Source of the DNA: an uncultured Rikenellaceae bacterium
GTDB lineage: Bacteria; Bacteroidota; Bacteroidia; Bacteroidales; UBA932
Reading direction: 5' to 3'
DNA: 6,221 bases
Assembly: GCA_937906485.1 (NCBI GenBank)
Contig: CALCYB010000125.1
Coordinates: 1-6,221, forward strand
Shown here: positions 1-6,221 of the stretch, in pieces
Position numbering within the stretch: position 1 is the first letter of the stretch
How the letters are laid out: the number at the start of each line of letters is the position of its first letter
Program-made: the position numbers and the translations under genes
Notes under the pieces: model-generated
Databases searched by the model: none
Seen by the model: the letters and a program-made list of their open reading frames with translations, nothing else
What the model was told of the DNA's origin: nothing

Positions 1-1261
1 AGCGACGGCTGTCCAGGTACCATTCCAGACCACGCGTATCCATCTTGAGTTCATCAATGCGGTTTTGGAGTTTTTCCAAAGACTCTTCCCGTTGCGAGCC
101 GCCGATGATTTCACCGATTTTCGGGAACAGAACATCCATTCCGCGTACGGTCTTTCCATCTTCGTTTTGTTTCATGTAGAAGGCTTTGATGTCCTTCGGG
201 TAGTCGGTCAGGATGACCGGACGTTTGAAATGCTTTTCGACCAGGTAGCGTTCATGTTCGCTTTGCAGGTCGGCTCCCCAGTAAACCGGATATTCGAATT
301 TGGCACCTGAAGCCATCAGGATCTCAACTCCTTCTGTATAGGACAGACGAACAAATTCGGTCGATGTAACGCTGCGCAGACGTTCAATCAATTCTTTGTC
401 GATCATGTCGTTGAGGAATTGCAGGTCGTCCATGCAGTTGTCCAGTGCGTACTGAACCAGGTATTTGATGAATTCTTCGGCCAGATCCATGTTGTCTTCG
501 ATCTCATAGAAAGCCATTTCCGGCTCAATCATCCAGAATTCAGCCAAGTGGCGCGGTGTGTTCGAATTTTCAGCGCGGAACGTCGGGCCGAAGGTGTAGA
601 TTTCACCCAAGGCAGTCGCTCCCATTTCTCCCTCCAGTTGGCCGCTGACGGTCAAACTGGTGTGTTTGCCGAAGAAGTCTTCCGCATAGTTGATGCTGCC
701 ATCTTCGTTGCGCGGCGGGGCTGCCACATCCAGGGTGGTTACTTGGAACATCGCACCGGCTCCTTCTGCATCGGAGGCAGTGATCAGCGGGGTGTGGATG
801 TACACAAATCCTTTGTCATTGAAGAATTTGTGGATGGCGAATGCCATGGCGTGGCGAATCCGCAACACAGCACCGAAGGTGTTGGTGCGGGGACGCAGGT
901 GGGCAATCTCGCGCAGGAATTCCATGCTGTGCCCTTTCTTTTGCAGGGGGTATACGTTGGGGTCGGCGGTTCCGTAAATCTGGATTTCGCGAGCCTGGAT
1001 TTCTACTGCCTGGCCGCTGCCTTGAGAGGCAACCAGGGAGCCGCGTACGCACAAACTGCTACCGGTTGTGATCTGTTTGAGCAGATCTTCCGGGAAATGG
1101 GCGGTTTCACAGACAATTTGTATATTCTTGATTGTAGAGCCGTCATTCAAAGCGATGAAATTCACATTTTTATTTCCACGTTTGGTGCGAACCCATCCTT
1201 TTGCGATGACTTCTTGTCCCGGAGCTTCTTTCAGGAGTTGGCTTACTTTCATTCTTTTCAT
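1..1261 (-). CDS. asnS: Asparaginyl-tRNA synthetase (AsnRS), C terminus cut off by the left edge
   Basis: Cytoplasmic class IIb aminoacyl-tRNA synthetase that charges tRNA(Asn) with asparagine using ATP. The reverse strand is open from an ATG at 1261 to the edge, giving 420 residues. Residues 18-95 form the N-terminal OB-fold anticodon-binding domain (KGWVRTKRGN, then IALNDGSTI). The class II catalytic core follows: HLRPRTNTFGAVLRIRH at 121-137, motif 1 near 147-161 (HTPLIT), and motif 2 at 228-249 (FRAENSNTPRHLAEFW) with its ATP-contacting arginine. Further conserved blocks are YWGADLQSEHERYL (327-340) and KIGEIIGGSQRE (381-392). From memory, E. coli AsnRS has 466 residues and aligns almost without gaps, so about 46 residues, including motif 3 (GFGLGFER type), lie beyond the edge. 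The FRAENSNT signature and overall match separate it from AspRS and LysRS. An in-frame ATG at 1252 is an alternative start; neither has a clear Shine-Dalgarno. The gene sits 53 nt after the GHL10 gene and has a candidate promoter of its own. Confidence 0.97.
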   Translation of the reverse strand, partial: MKRMKVSQLLKEAPGQEVIAKGWVRTKRGNKNVNFIALNDGSTIKNIQIVCETAHFPEDLLKQITTGSSLCVRGSLVASQGSGQAVEIQAREIQIYGTADPNVYPLQKKGHSMEFLREIAHLRPRTNTFGAVLRIRHAMAFAIHKFFNDKGFVYIHTPLITASDAEGAGAMFQVTTLDVAAPPRNEDGSINYAEDFFGKHTSLTVSGQLEGEMGATALGEIYTFGPTFRAENSNTPRHLAEFWMIEPEMAFYEIEDNMDLAEEFIKYLVQYALDNCMDDLQFLNDMIDKELIERLRSVTSTEFVRLSYTEGVEILMASGAKFEYPVYWGADLQSEHERYLVEKHFKRPVILTDYPKDIKAFYMKQNEDGKTVRGMDVLFPKIGEIIGGSQREESLEKLQNRIDELKMDTRGLEWYLDSRR

Positions 1262-1286
1262 TTTCGTATGATTTTGATTCGTCCTA

Positions 1287-1294
1287 CAAAAATA
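1287..1294 (-). promoter_or_regulatory. Candidate Bacteroidetes -7 promoter element for asnS
   Basis: On the minus strand this reads TATTTTTG, an exact fit to TAnnTTTG, the -7 element recognised by the primary sigma factor of Bacteroidetes. It lies in the only gap before asnS, 25 nt upstream of the ATG at 1261, so transcription would start near 1280 with a leader of about 20 nt. The expected -33 TTTG, some 19-21 nt upstream, is poor: only TTTTAAG is present near 1314-1320. The region is AT-rich, so a chance match is possible. I found no other intergenic match to this motif in the window. Confidence 0.45.
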
Positions 1295-1314
1295 GCAAAC
1301 TGTTTTTGATTTTC

Positions 1315-2862
1315 TTAAAATTTATGATGTATCCCCCCGATGCTCATGCCGGTGGGCTCTTCTTCGTAGCCTTCCCATTCGTAGAGAGGACTCGGTTCAC
1401 TTTCGTTCCAGCAGCGGTCCACCACAGAAACGGCTACCCGCGTACCTTTTTTCCATTTTGCGGATCTGGGTACGTCATACCCGTTGCCTTTGATGATTTT
1501 GTGGATGTATTTCGGATTCTCAAAGTCCACTTTGCCGTGGGGAGGGAAGACGTACAGGATGCAGAACAATGCCTCTTGCATCGGATCGTTGGTGGGTTCC
1601 ACGCGCCAGTGCAGCTGGTTGCCGTGCGTATGGATGCGCGAGGGAGCTTCCGGTGCGATGGAGTCCAGGGTCGTGTAGGCCGGAATCAGTGCCGGATATT
1701 GCTGGAATTCTGTTTCCAGGCGATGCTTGACGTTTTTGTCGTTGCGGGTCAGGGACCAGCCCGGCCACCAGACGTTGCCGGCCACCCCTTCCAATTCTCG
1801 CGAAAGTTCGATTTTCCGGCGCAGTTGCGTTTCTTTGGGGTTCTTCGTATCCGGCTCATCCATCACGGCAATGTTCTGTCCGATGTACAGGTGAGGAGTG
1901 AAGCCGCCATCATTCCACCAGTTGATCAGCACTTCATAGTCGGCTGCGCTATGGCCGATCTTCCAATAGAGTTGGGGAACGATGTAGTCAATGATGCCTT
2001 TTTGTCCCCAGGCCGGCACATCGGCAAAGAGTTCGTCATAGTTCGACAGCCCGTTGGTGGCACTGCCGCTCTCGTGGTCCTTTTTGTTGCGGTGGATACC
2101 GAACGGACTGATGCCGAAGCGCACCCACGGTTTGATGGCTTTGATCGTGTCGTTCAGTTCGCGGATCAGCATTTCTACATTGTTTCTTCTCCAGTCACTT
2201 TTTTGCCAGTATTCAAAGCCTTGTTCCTGAGCATATTTCACGAATGAATGGTCATCGTGGAATTCTTCGAAGCGCATAGGGTAGGGGTAGAAATAGTCAT
2301 CAAAATGGATGGCATCCACGTCATATCGGCTGACAATGTCGGCTACTACGCGGACAGTGTGTGCGCGTGCTTCCGGTTCGCCCGGATCAAAGTACAGTTG
2401 TTTGCCATAGCGTTTGAAAAGGTCGGGACGTTGGAAATAGAGGTGCTGGTCCCACAACACTTCTTCATCGTTCGAGGTGACGCGGTAGGGGTTGCACCAG
2501 GCGTGCAGTTCCATTCCGCGGTTGTGTGCCTGTTCAATGGCGAATGCCAACGGATCCCAGAAAGGTTCCGGCGCTTTTCCCTGCTCGCCAGTGAGAAAGC
2601 GCGTCCAGGGTTCCAGTTCCGACGGGTAGAAAGCATCGGCTTGCGGCCCCACCTGGAAAAAGACTGCATTGCAGCCGGCTTCCTGCAGGTCATCAAAGGT
2701 GTCTGTAATGAGTTTTTGCACTTCGGCAGTGGTCATGTGTTGCAGTTCCTTGTTGCCTACAATATGGATCCATGCGCCTCGAAATTCATGTTTTTGTGCG
2801 CTCAGGTCCGTCATGCCCATGAGCATCATCATGAGCAGGATGATCATTCGGTTGGTTTTCAT
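1315..2862 (-). CDS. Secreted GHL10-family (PF02638) glycoside-hydrolase-like protein with C-terminal Fn3-like domain
   Basis: A 515-residue exported protein of the glycosyl-hydrolase-like 10 family, which includes Bacillus YngK and E. coli DigH (YddW), the latter a lipoprotein that cleaves denuded peptidoglycan glycan strands. A Sec signal peptide is clear: KTNR, a hydrophobic core at 6-19, and LSAQ before a likely cut after residue 23. No lipobox is present, so the product is probably periplasmic or released. The TIM-barrel-like domain (about 25-390) carries EFRGAWI (26-32), NAVFFQVGPQADAFYPS (65-81), HAWCNPYRV (120-128), YFDPGEPEAR (157-166), DAIHFDDYFYPYP (183-195), RFGISPFGIHRNKK (248-261) and DYIVPQLYW (292-300). 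The acidic cluster at 188-189 lies in the putative active cleft. Residues about 398-495 look like a fibronectin-III-like domain (SIAPEAPSRI onwards). The ATG overlaps the phosphatase stop as ATGA, which suggests translational coupling and joint function. The family is secure; the substrate (peptidoglycan or another glycan) is inference. Confidence 0.88.
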   Translation of the reverse strand: MKTNRMIILLMMMLMGMTDLSAQKHEFRGAWIHIVGNKELQHMTTAEVQKLITDTFDDLQEAGCNAVFFQVGPQADAFYPSELEPWTRFLTGEQGKAPEPFWDPLAFAIEQAHNRGMELHAWCNPYRVTSNDEEVLWDQHLYFQRPDLFKRYGKQLYFDPGEPEARAHTVRVVADIVSRYDVDAIHFDDYFYPYPMRFEEFHDDHSFVKYAQEQGFEYWQKSDWRRNNVEMLIRELNDTIKAIKPWVRFGISPFGIHRNKKDHESGSATNGLSNYDELFADVPAWGQKGIIDYIVPQLYWKIGHSAADYEVLINWWNDGGFTPHLYIGQNIAVMDEPDTKNPKETQLRRKIELSRELEGVAGNVWWPGWSLTRNDKNVKHRLETEFQQYPALIPAYTTLDSIAPEAPSRIHTHGNQLHWRVEPTNDPMQEALFCILYVFPPHGKVDFENPKYIHKIIKGNGYDVPRSAKWKKGTRVAVSVVDRCWNESEPSPLYEWEGYEEEPTGMSIGGIHHKF

Positions 2863-4076
2863 TGGCGGATTGCGTTATTTAATATACGGACAGGAATATC
2901 GGTATTGTCCATTTTTCCGGCAAAAGCTTCGCTTCCGGCACCAATGGCAAAGACGGGTACATTGACACCGCTGTGCCCGGTCGTGGTCCATCCCAGGCGG
3001 CTCTCTGCGTTGGTTGTTTTCAACAGTTCACGTTGTTGTTCAGCCTGGTTTTCATAGGTCTTTCCATTGCTGCCGCTGAATTCGTCGGCTACTCGTTTCA
3101 AGGCTGAAAAGTCAACGGAATATCCTTTGCGTCCCATGGCAAAACCCCCTGTTTCGTGGTCAGCGGTTACTACAATCAAGGTTTCTTCGGGGTGTTTGTT
3201 GTAGAATTCCACAGCTATGGCAACTGCATCTGAGAAATCCAGTACTTCTTCGATGGTTGCCTTCGGGTTATTGGCGTGGGCAAACCAGTCAATCTTTCCT
3301 CCTTCTACCATGAAAAAGAAGGGTGCATCTTCTTGGGTCAGTACTTCGATTCCCTTTTTCACCACTTGGGGCAAGGTCAGGTCTTCTGCCCCCCGTTCAC
3401 CCGGAGAGGGCAGATCAAAATCCCTTTTCTCCTTCTTTTGGAGCAGGAGCACTTTCTCACCTTCGGTCAGTGGAGTGGCATCGTAGCCGTACAAGAGCCG
3501 ATAACCTTTTTCCTGGGCCAGGGTGTAGGCGGATGCCTCGTTCCCATCTTTTCCTTGCGGATCAAGGAAACCTCCCCCTCCGAAGAATTCATAGCCGCTC
3601 TCACACAATTGCTTGGCAAGGGTATAGTAGTCATTTCGGTCTGCACAGTGTCCGTAGAATGATGCCGGGGTAGCATGGTTGATGTTCACCGATGATGCAA
3701 TACCGATCCGGTAGCCGCTGTTGTGCAGATGTTTTGCAATGCTGGTTACCTCACTCGTATCGGGTGTGACTCCGAGGAATCCGTTGTTGGTCTTGCTGCC
3801 GGTTGACAAGGCAGTCCCTGCGGCTGAACTGCAGGTGATGTTGTTGGAGGCAGAGTAAGTAGAGGCCATGCCCAGTACCGGAAAGCCGGTAAATGAGAGG
3901 TTCTCATTGCCGATTTCTCCTGTATTCAGGTAGTGCAGGTAGGATTCGCTGATGGATACATGGGAGAAGCCCATGCCGTCTCCAATAAAGTAAAAGATGT
4001 ATTTTGCTTGCTGTTCCTCTTTGGCGCAACTGGTCATCAAGAGCACCGTCAGGAGTATGAGGATGTTTCTTTTCAT
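2859..4076 (-). CDS. Alkaline phosphatase, PhoA family (PF00245), predicted lipoprotein
   Basis: A 405-residue metal-dependent phosphomonoesterase predicted to act outside the cytoplasm. Residues 1-17 (hydrophobic core, then LLMTSC) form a lipoprotein signal with acylated Cys17. Equivalents of E. coli PhoA active-site residues are visible: Asp33 in IGDGMG (D51), Ser83 in TCSSAAGTA (nucleophile S102), Arg147 in DRND (R166), Glu258 in VEGG (E322), Asp263 and His267 in IDWFAH (D327, H331), Asp306-His307 in ADHETGG (D369-H370) and His368 in TTGHSG (H412). The third-metal positions differ from E. coli: D153 is His134 and K328 is Trp264, as in the cold-adapted Vibrio and TAB5 enzymes. The residue before the nucleophile is Cys82, not Asp. 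I chose ATG 4076 because the longer frame to 4121 would begin at TTG inside the terminator hairpin and bury the signal peptide. The stop overlaps the next ATG by 4 nt. No -7 motif is visible upstream, so its promoter is unclear. Confidence 0.93.
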   Translation of the reverse strand: MKRNILILLTVLLMTSCAKEEQQAKYIFYFIGDGMGFSHVSISESYLHYLNTGEIGNENLSFTGFPVLGMASTYSASNNITCSSAAGTALSTGSKTNNGFLGVTPDTSEVTSIAKHLHNSGYRIGIASSVNINHATPASFYGHCADRNDYYTLAKQLCESGYEFFGGGGFLDPQGKDGNEASAYTLAQEKGYRLLYGYDATPLTEGEKVLLLQKKEKRDFDLPSPGERGAEDLTLPQVVKKGIEVLTQEDAPFFFMVEGGKIDWFAHANNPKATIEEVLDFSDAVAIAVEFYNKHPEETLIVVTADHETGGFAMGRKGYSVDFSALKRVADEFSGSNGKTYENQAEQQRELLKTTNAESRLGWTTTGHSGVNVPVFAIGAGSEAFAGKMDNTDIPVRILNNAIRQ

Positions 4077-4098
4077 GAGGGTGGGGCTTTTAAACAAC

Positions 4099-4131
4099 AA
4101 AAGGGTGTAGGAAATTTCCAAACACCCTTTT
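4099..4131 (-). terminator. Rho-independent terminator of the exb operon
   Basis: Perfect 10-bp inverted repeat AAAAGGGTGT / ACACCCTTTT enclosing a 13-nt spacer that itself holds the palindrome GGAAATTTCC. On the minus strand the hairpin is followed by GTTGTTT, which together with the TTTT of the stem gives a U-rich tail. It begins 19 nt after the stop of the last exbD gene and ends before the phosphatase ATG at 4076. It therefore separates the exb operon from the phosphatase-glycosidase pair, although partial read-through could feed the pair. Confidence 0.8.
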
Positions 4132-4149
4132 GTCTGTAGTGATTATCAA

Positions 4150-4623
4150 TTAGTATGAAGCCACGGCTTGACGAGCAACATACATGATTTTCAACGCTGA
4201 GCAGCGACGAAGTTCTTGCTTCACGTCGGTCACGATACCCATCTTGGTGCTTTCGTCAACCTTGAGGGATACTTGCATGAAGGAGCGGTCTACTTCGCTG
4301 AGGTTCTCACGTTCTGCAGCAATGAAGTCCCGGATATCCAGAACGGTCTTGAAAGAGTCGTTGAGTTGGATACGGGCATCTGTACCGTATTGAGCCTGCA
4401 TCTGAAGTGTCGGGGTTCCGATGTAGATGTAAGAGGTCAGGTCTTTACGTTCCAGCTTGGAGATTTCAGTTGCTTCAGGAAGTTTAACGTTTACCAATTT
4501 GTCAGTTTGACGCATACTGGTAGAAACCATAAAGAACATCAGAATCATAAATACGATGTCAGGGAGGGATGCCGTGTTAATTGCCGGCATATCTTTTCCA
4601 CCTTTTTTCAGAAATTTTGCCAT
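4150..4623 (-). CDS. exbD: ExbD/TolR-family biopolymer transport protein (second of two)
   Basis: Inner-membrane stator subunit (157 residues) of a proton-driven ExbB/ExbD motor that transmits proton-motive force to TonB or a TolA-like partner. A short basic cytoplasmic N terminus (FLKKGGK) precedes one membrane helix at about 20-37, SLPDIVFMILMFFMV. Asp22 matches the essential membrane Asp25 of E. coli ExbD. The periplasmic domain (38-157) contains KLPEATEISKLERKDL, RIQLNDSF and MGIVTDVKQELRR, all typical of Bacteroidota ExbD. ATG 4623 was chosen because the longer frame begins at TTG 4638 and adds five residues with no support. It lies 15 nt after the preceding exbD and is the last gene before the terminator. 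It differs clearly from its exbD neighbour, so it is a diverged paralogue and not a recent duplicate. Confidence 0.93.
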   Translation of the reverse strand: MAKFLKKGGKDMPAINTASLPDIVFMILMFFMVSTSMRQTDKLVNVKLPEATEISKLERKDLTSYIYIGTPTLQMQAQYGTDARIQLNDSFKTVLDIRDFIAAERENLSEVDRSFMQVSLKVDESTKMGIVTDVKQELRRCSALKIMYVARQAVASY

Positions 4624-4638
4624 ACTATCAGATTCCAA

Positions 4639-5232
4639 TTATTTTTTACCAACGTTCTTAGGTTCAGCTTCGGAAATGTTTTGAGGAATTGCTTCACGAA
4701 CAATTTCTTGTTGCTCTTCATTGAGTTGAAGATACACTTTTCCAAAGTTTTGCAAGGAGAAGTCATCGCGGATGCGGTTGATGGCACGTACCAGTACGTT
4801 TTGTACTTCAATGTATTTGTTGTAACTTGTACCGCGGTCGTTCTGCAAGGAGATCACACCTTCAGAAACAGCGTATTCGCCGAAACCTTCGATGTCTTTG
4901 GTCTTCTTGTTGGACAGTTTCTCGTTGCCTGTCGGGTTGGTCAAATGTTCAATTACAATTTGTTCCAGTTCGTTGACATCGGTAATTCTCTGTGCGGTCA
5001 CTTGGTTGGCTGCATAGACATTGTCGTTGGTGGTAATTCTTACTTCCAACAGGTTCCGTTTGTTTACCTTGATGTCTTGCACTTGAGCGTTTTCATCCGG
5101 CATAGGAGGAAGACGTCTGGAAAGACCCTTGTCGGTATCCATTGTGGTCACCATCAGGAAGAAGATCAACATCAAGAACGAGATGTCCGCCATTGATCCG
5201 CCATTGATTTCAGGAGTTTTTTTAGATGCCAT
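4639..5232 (-). CDS. exbD: ExbD/TolR-family biopolymer transport protein (first of two, longer form)
   Basis: Paralogous ExbD subunit of 197 residues, longer than the roughly 140 of E. coli ExbD. A short N terminus (KKTPEINGGS) precedes a membrane helix at about 15-31 beginning MADISFLMLIFF. Asp16 is the proton-relay aspartate. The periplasmic part has the LPPMPDENAQ linker and a strand region (NLLEVRITTNDNVYA), then a segment at about 95-150 (LTNPTGNEKLSNKKTKDIEG, ISLQNDRGTSY) that resembles an insertion relative to the shorter ExbD. The typical late block VQNVLVRAINRIRDDF follows at 143-158, and a charged tail (EAEPKNVGKK) ends the protein. It starts 14 nt after the four-helix membrane protein gene and stops 15 nt before the second exbD. 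The two proteins probably form a mixed dimer or alternative stators with the upstream ExbB; that arrangement is inference. Confidence 0.92.
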   Translation of the reverse strand: MASKKTPEINGGSMADISFLMLIFFLMVTTMDTDKGLSRRLPPMPDENAQVQDIKVNKRNLLEVRITTNDNVYAANQVTAQRITDVNELEQIVIEHLTNPTGNEKLSNKKTKDIEGFGEYAVSEGVISLQNDRGTSYNKYIEVQNVLVRAINRIRDDFSLQNFGKVYLQLNEEQQEIVREAIPQNISEAEPKNVGKK

Positions 5233-5246
5233 TGTAAACTGTTCTT

Positions 5247-5705
5247 TTATCGATTATTAATCATCTTGCGTACGCTTCCGTACAACAAGGCGAGGATCGC
5301 TCCTGCAAACAGCAGGTAAGTCAAGATCAGACCTGCGTCAGTGAGTTTCAGAGCAGTTTCGGTAGGTTGGACATCCAAGTTCACGTGAACGGGAGCACCA
5401 CTTGCCAAAAAGTATGAAACAGCACACAAAACGACTGCCAGAACGGCAACCAAAGCGGTACGCTTCAGGGATTTGGGGTTCTGTGCCATCTTGACGATAC
5501 TGAGGATGATAACCAAGGCAATAGCCAGGAAAACCAGCCCGTATGTCCACCAAAGCAAACCATCAGCCATGTTTGATGCACCCATTGCACCGCTCAGGTT
5601 GTTCAATTTGAACAGACCGGTTGAGCTTTGTACAAAGAATACTACCGTCAATACAGCTGAGACTGCAAGGAGGAGGTATAATAAGTATTTTGCAAATTTA
5701 GACAT
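5247..5705 (-). CDS. Uncharacterised four-helix membrane protein in the exb operon
   Basis: A 152-residue protein I cannot assign to a named family. Four hydrophobic segments are visible: about 7-26 (YLLYLLLAVSAVLTVVFF), 49-71 (GLLWWTYGLVFLAIALVIIL), 83-101 (TALVAVLAVVLCAVSYFLA) and 124-146 (AGLILTYLLFAGAILALLYG). The 27-48 loop is rich in Gly, Asn and Ser, and a polar segment at 102-122 (SGAPVHVNLDV) precedes the last helix. If the termini are cytoplasmic (MSKFAK, RKMINNR), both polar loops face the periplasm and KMAQNPKSLKR (72-82) faces the cytoplasm, which fits the positive-inside rule. It starts 5 nt after the exbB stop and ends 14 nt before exbD, so it is almost surely co-transcribed. 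A role as accessory or assembly subunit of the ExbB/ExbD motor is suggested by position only. Confidence 0.85.
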   Translation of the reverse strand: MSKFAKYLLYLLLAVSAVLTVVFFVQSSTGLFKLNNLSGAMGASNMADGLLWWTYGLVFLAIALVIILSIVKMAQNPKSLKRTALVAVLAVVLCAVSYFLASGAPVHVNLDVQPTETALKLTDAGLILTYLLFAGAILALLYGSVRKMINNR

Positions 5706-5710
5706 AGTGA

Positions 5711-6221
5711 TTATTTGTTTTGGTATTTAACTAACATATCAACCAATGAGATGGATGCATCTTCCATAGAGATGACGATGGAGTCCACTTTAGAGATAAG
5801 GTAGTTATAGAAGACTTGGAGAATAATAGCTGCGATCAAACCACCTACGGTTGTAATCAAAGCGACTTTCATACCTCCAGCAACCAAGTTCGGAGAAATG
5901 TCACCTGCTACTTGGATGTCGTCAAATGCTTGGATCATACCGATAACGGTACCCATGAAACCCAACATAGGAGCAATCGCGATGAACAAGGTAATCCAAG
6001 ACAGACCGCTTTCCAGACGACCCATTTGTACGGAACCGTAAGAAACAACTGCTTTTTCAACTGCTTCAACGCCTTGGTCCATGCGCAAGAAACCTTGGTA
6101 GAAAATGCTAGCTACAGGGCCAGAGGTAGTGCGGCAAACTTCTTTAGCTGCTTCAACGCCACCTTCGTTCAATGCTGCTTCAATTTTAGCCAACAATTTT
6201 TCAGTGTTGGTAGTAGCATAG
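5711..6221 (-). CDS. exbB: ExbB/TolQ/MotA-family proton channel subunit, N terminus cut off by the right edge
   Basis: C-terminal 169 residues of the inner-membrane channel protein (PF01618) that forms a pentamer around ExbD helices and couples proton flow to TonB energisation. The frame stays open to the right edge; a TTG at 6196 is internal and not a credible start. The visible part has a cytoplasmic helical stretch (fragment residues 5-72), then two membrane helices: about 76-98 with IAPMLGFMGTVIGMI, including the conserved Pro and GxxGTVxG pattern, and about 116-140 with KVALITTVGGLIAAII, including the conserved channel-lining Thr residues. A short tail (SLVDMLVKYQNK) ends the protein. 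Family members of 230-280 residues imply roughly 60-110 are missing, including the first membrane helix. It leads the operon seen here, 5 nt before the four-helix protein gene. ExbB is preferred over TolQ or MotA because of the two downstream exbD genes. Confidence 0.93.
   Translation of the reverse strand, partial: YATTNTEKLLAKIEAALNEGGVEAAKEVCRTTSGPVASIFYQGFLRMDQGVEAVEKAVVSYGSVQMGRLESGLSWITLFIAIAPMLGFMGTVIGMIQAFDDIQVAGDISPNLVAGGMKVALITTVGGLIAAIILQVFYNYLISKVDSIVISMEDASISLVDMLVKYQNK

Noticed and set aside
1287..1308. Possible weak hairpin (CAAAAA / TTTTTG) after the GHL10 gene as a second terminator.
   Set aside because: The stem is six base pairs, almost entirely A-T, with a 10-nt loop and no G-C core. 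It also overlaps the better-supported promoter element, so it is more likely chance in an AT-rich gap.
419..3057. Three long plus-strand open frames lying end to end (about 419-1309, 1306-2247 and 2248-3057), which look like an operon.
   Set aside because: They lie opposite asnS, the GHL10 gene and the phosphatase, each of which has clear conserved motifs. Their translations are rich in Phe, Val, His and Cys, show no recognisable domain, and cross from one real gene into the next. They result from the codon bias of the real strand.
4077..4121. N-terminal extension of the phosphatase by 15 residues to position 4121.
   Set aside because: The start would be a TTG inside the terminator hairpin, and the extension would precede a typical lipoprotein signal that begins at ATG 4076.
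4216..5196. A 326-residue plus-strand open frame opposite the two exbD genes.
   Set aside because: It spans both exbD genes and the gap between them, with a low-complexity Phe/Val/His composition and no motif. It is an antisense shadow.
6194..6196. TTG as the start codon of the ExbB gene.
   Set aside because: The frame continues unbroken to the right edge, and a start here would leave out the first membrane helix that the family always has. The gene is simply cut by the window.
1..6221. tRNA or rRNA genes, CRISPR repeats, insertion sequences, attachment sites or riboswitches.
   Set aside because: Coding sequence fills nearly all of the window and the gaps are at most about 75 nt. I saw no tandem or spaced repeats, transposase motifs or conserved RNA structures.

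Overview
The window looks like a chromosomal segment from a member of the Bacteroidota, probably the order Bacteroidales. The evidence is an ExbB/ExbD operon of the type found in that phylum (two consecutive, different ExbD proteins), an exact match to the Bacteroidetes -7 promoter motif TAnnTTTG before one gene, start codons without strong Shine-Dalgarno sequences, and strong AsnRS and ExbD resemblance to Bacteroides proteins from memory. I cannot name the genus.

All seven genes lie on the minus strand, so the biological order runs from the right edge to the left. First comes a four-gene operon: an ExbB/TolQ/MotA proton-channel subunit (cut by the right edge), a small protein with four predicted membrane segments and no recognised family, and two ExbD proteins. 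The genes are 5-15 nt apart. It ends at a rho-independent terminator around 4099-4131. The ExbB/ExbD products should form an inner-membrane proton-driven motor that energises TonB-dependent outer-membrane uptake; no tonB gene is visible here.

Next comes a two-gene unit: a lipoprotein alkaline phosphatase (PhoA family) and a secreted GHL10 (PF02638) glycoside-hydrolase-like protein, joined by a 4-nt ATGA overlap. Both should act outside the cytoplasm. Last, 53 nt further on, is asnS for asparaginyl-tRNA synthetase, with a plausible promoter of its own, cut by the left edge about 46 residues before its expected C terminus.

Coding density is very high. No intergenic gap exceeds about 75 nt, and I see no tRNA, rRNA, CRISPR array, transposon or attachment site. 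The least understood items are the four-helix membrane protein inside the exb operon and the phosphatase-glycosidase pair.
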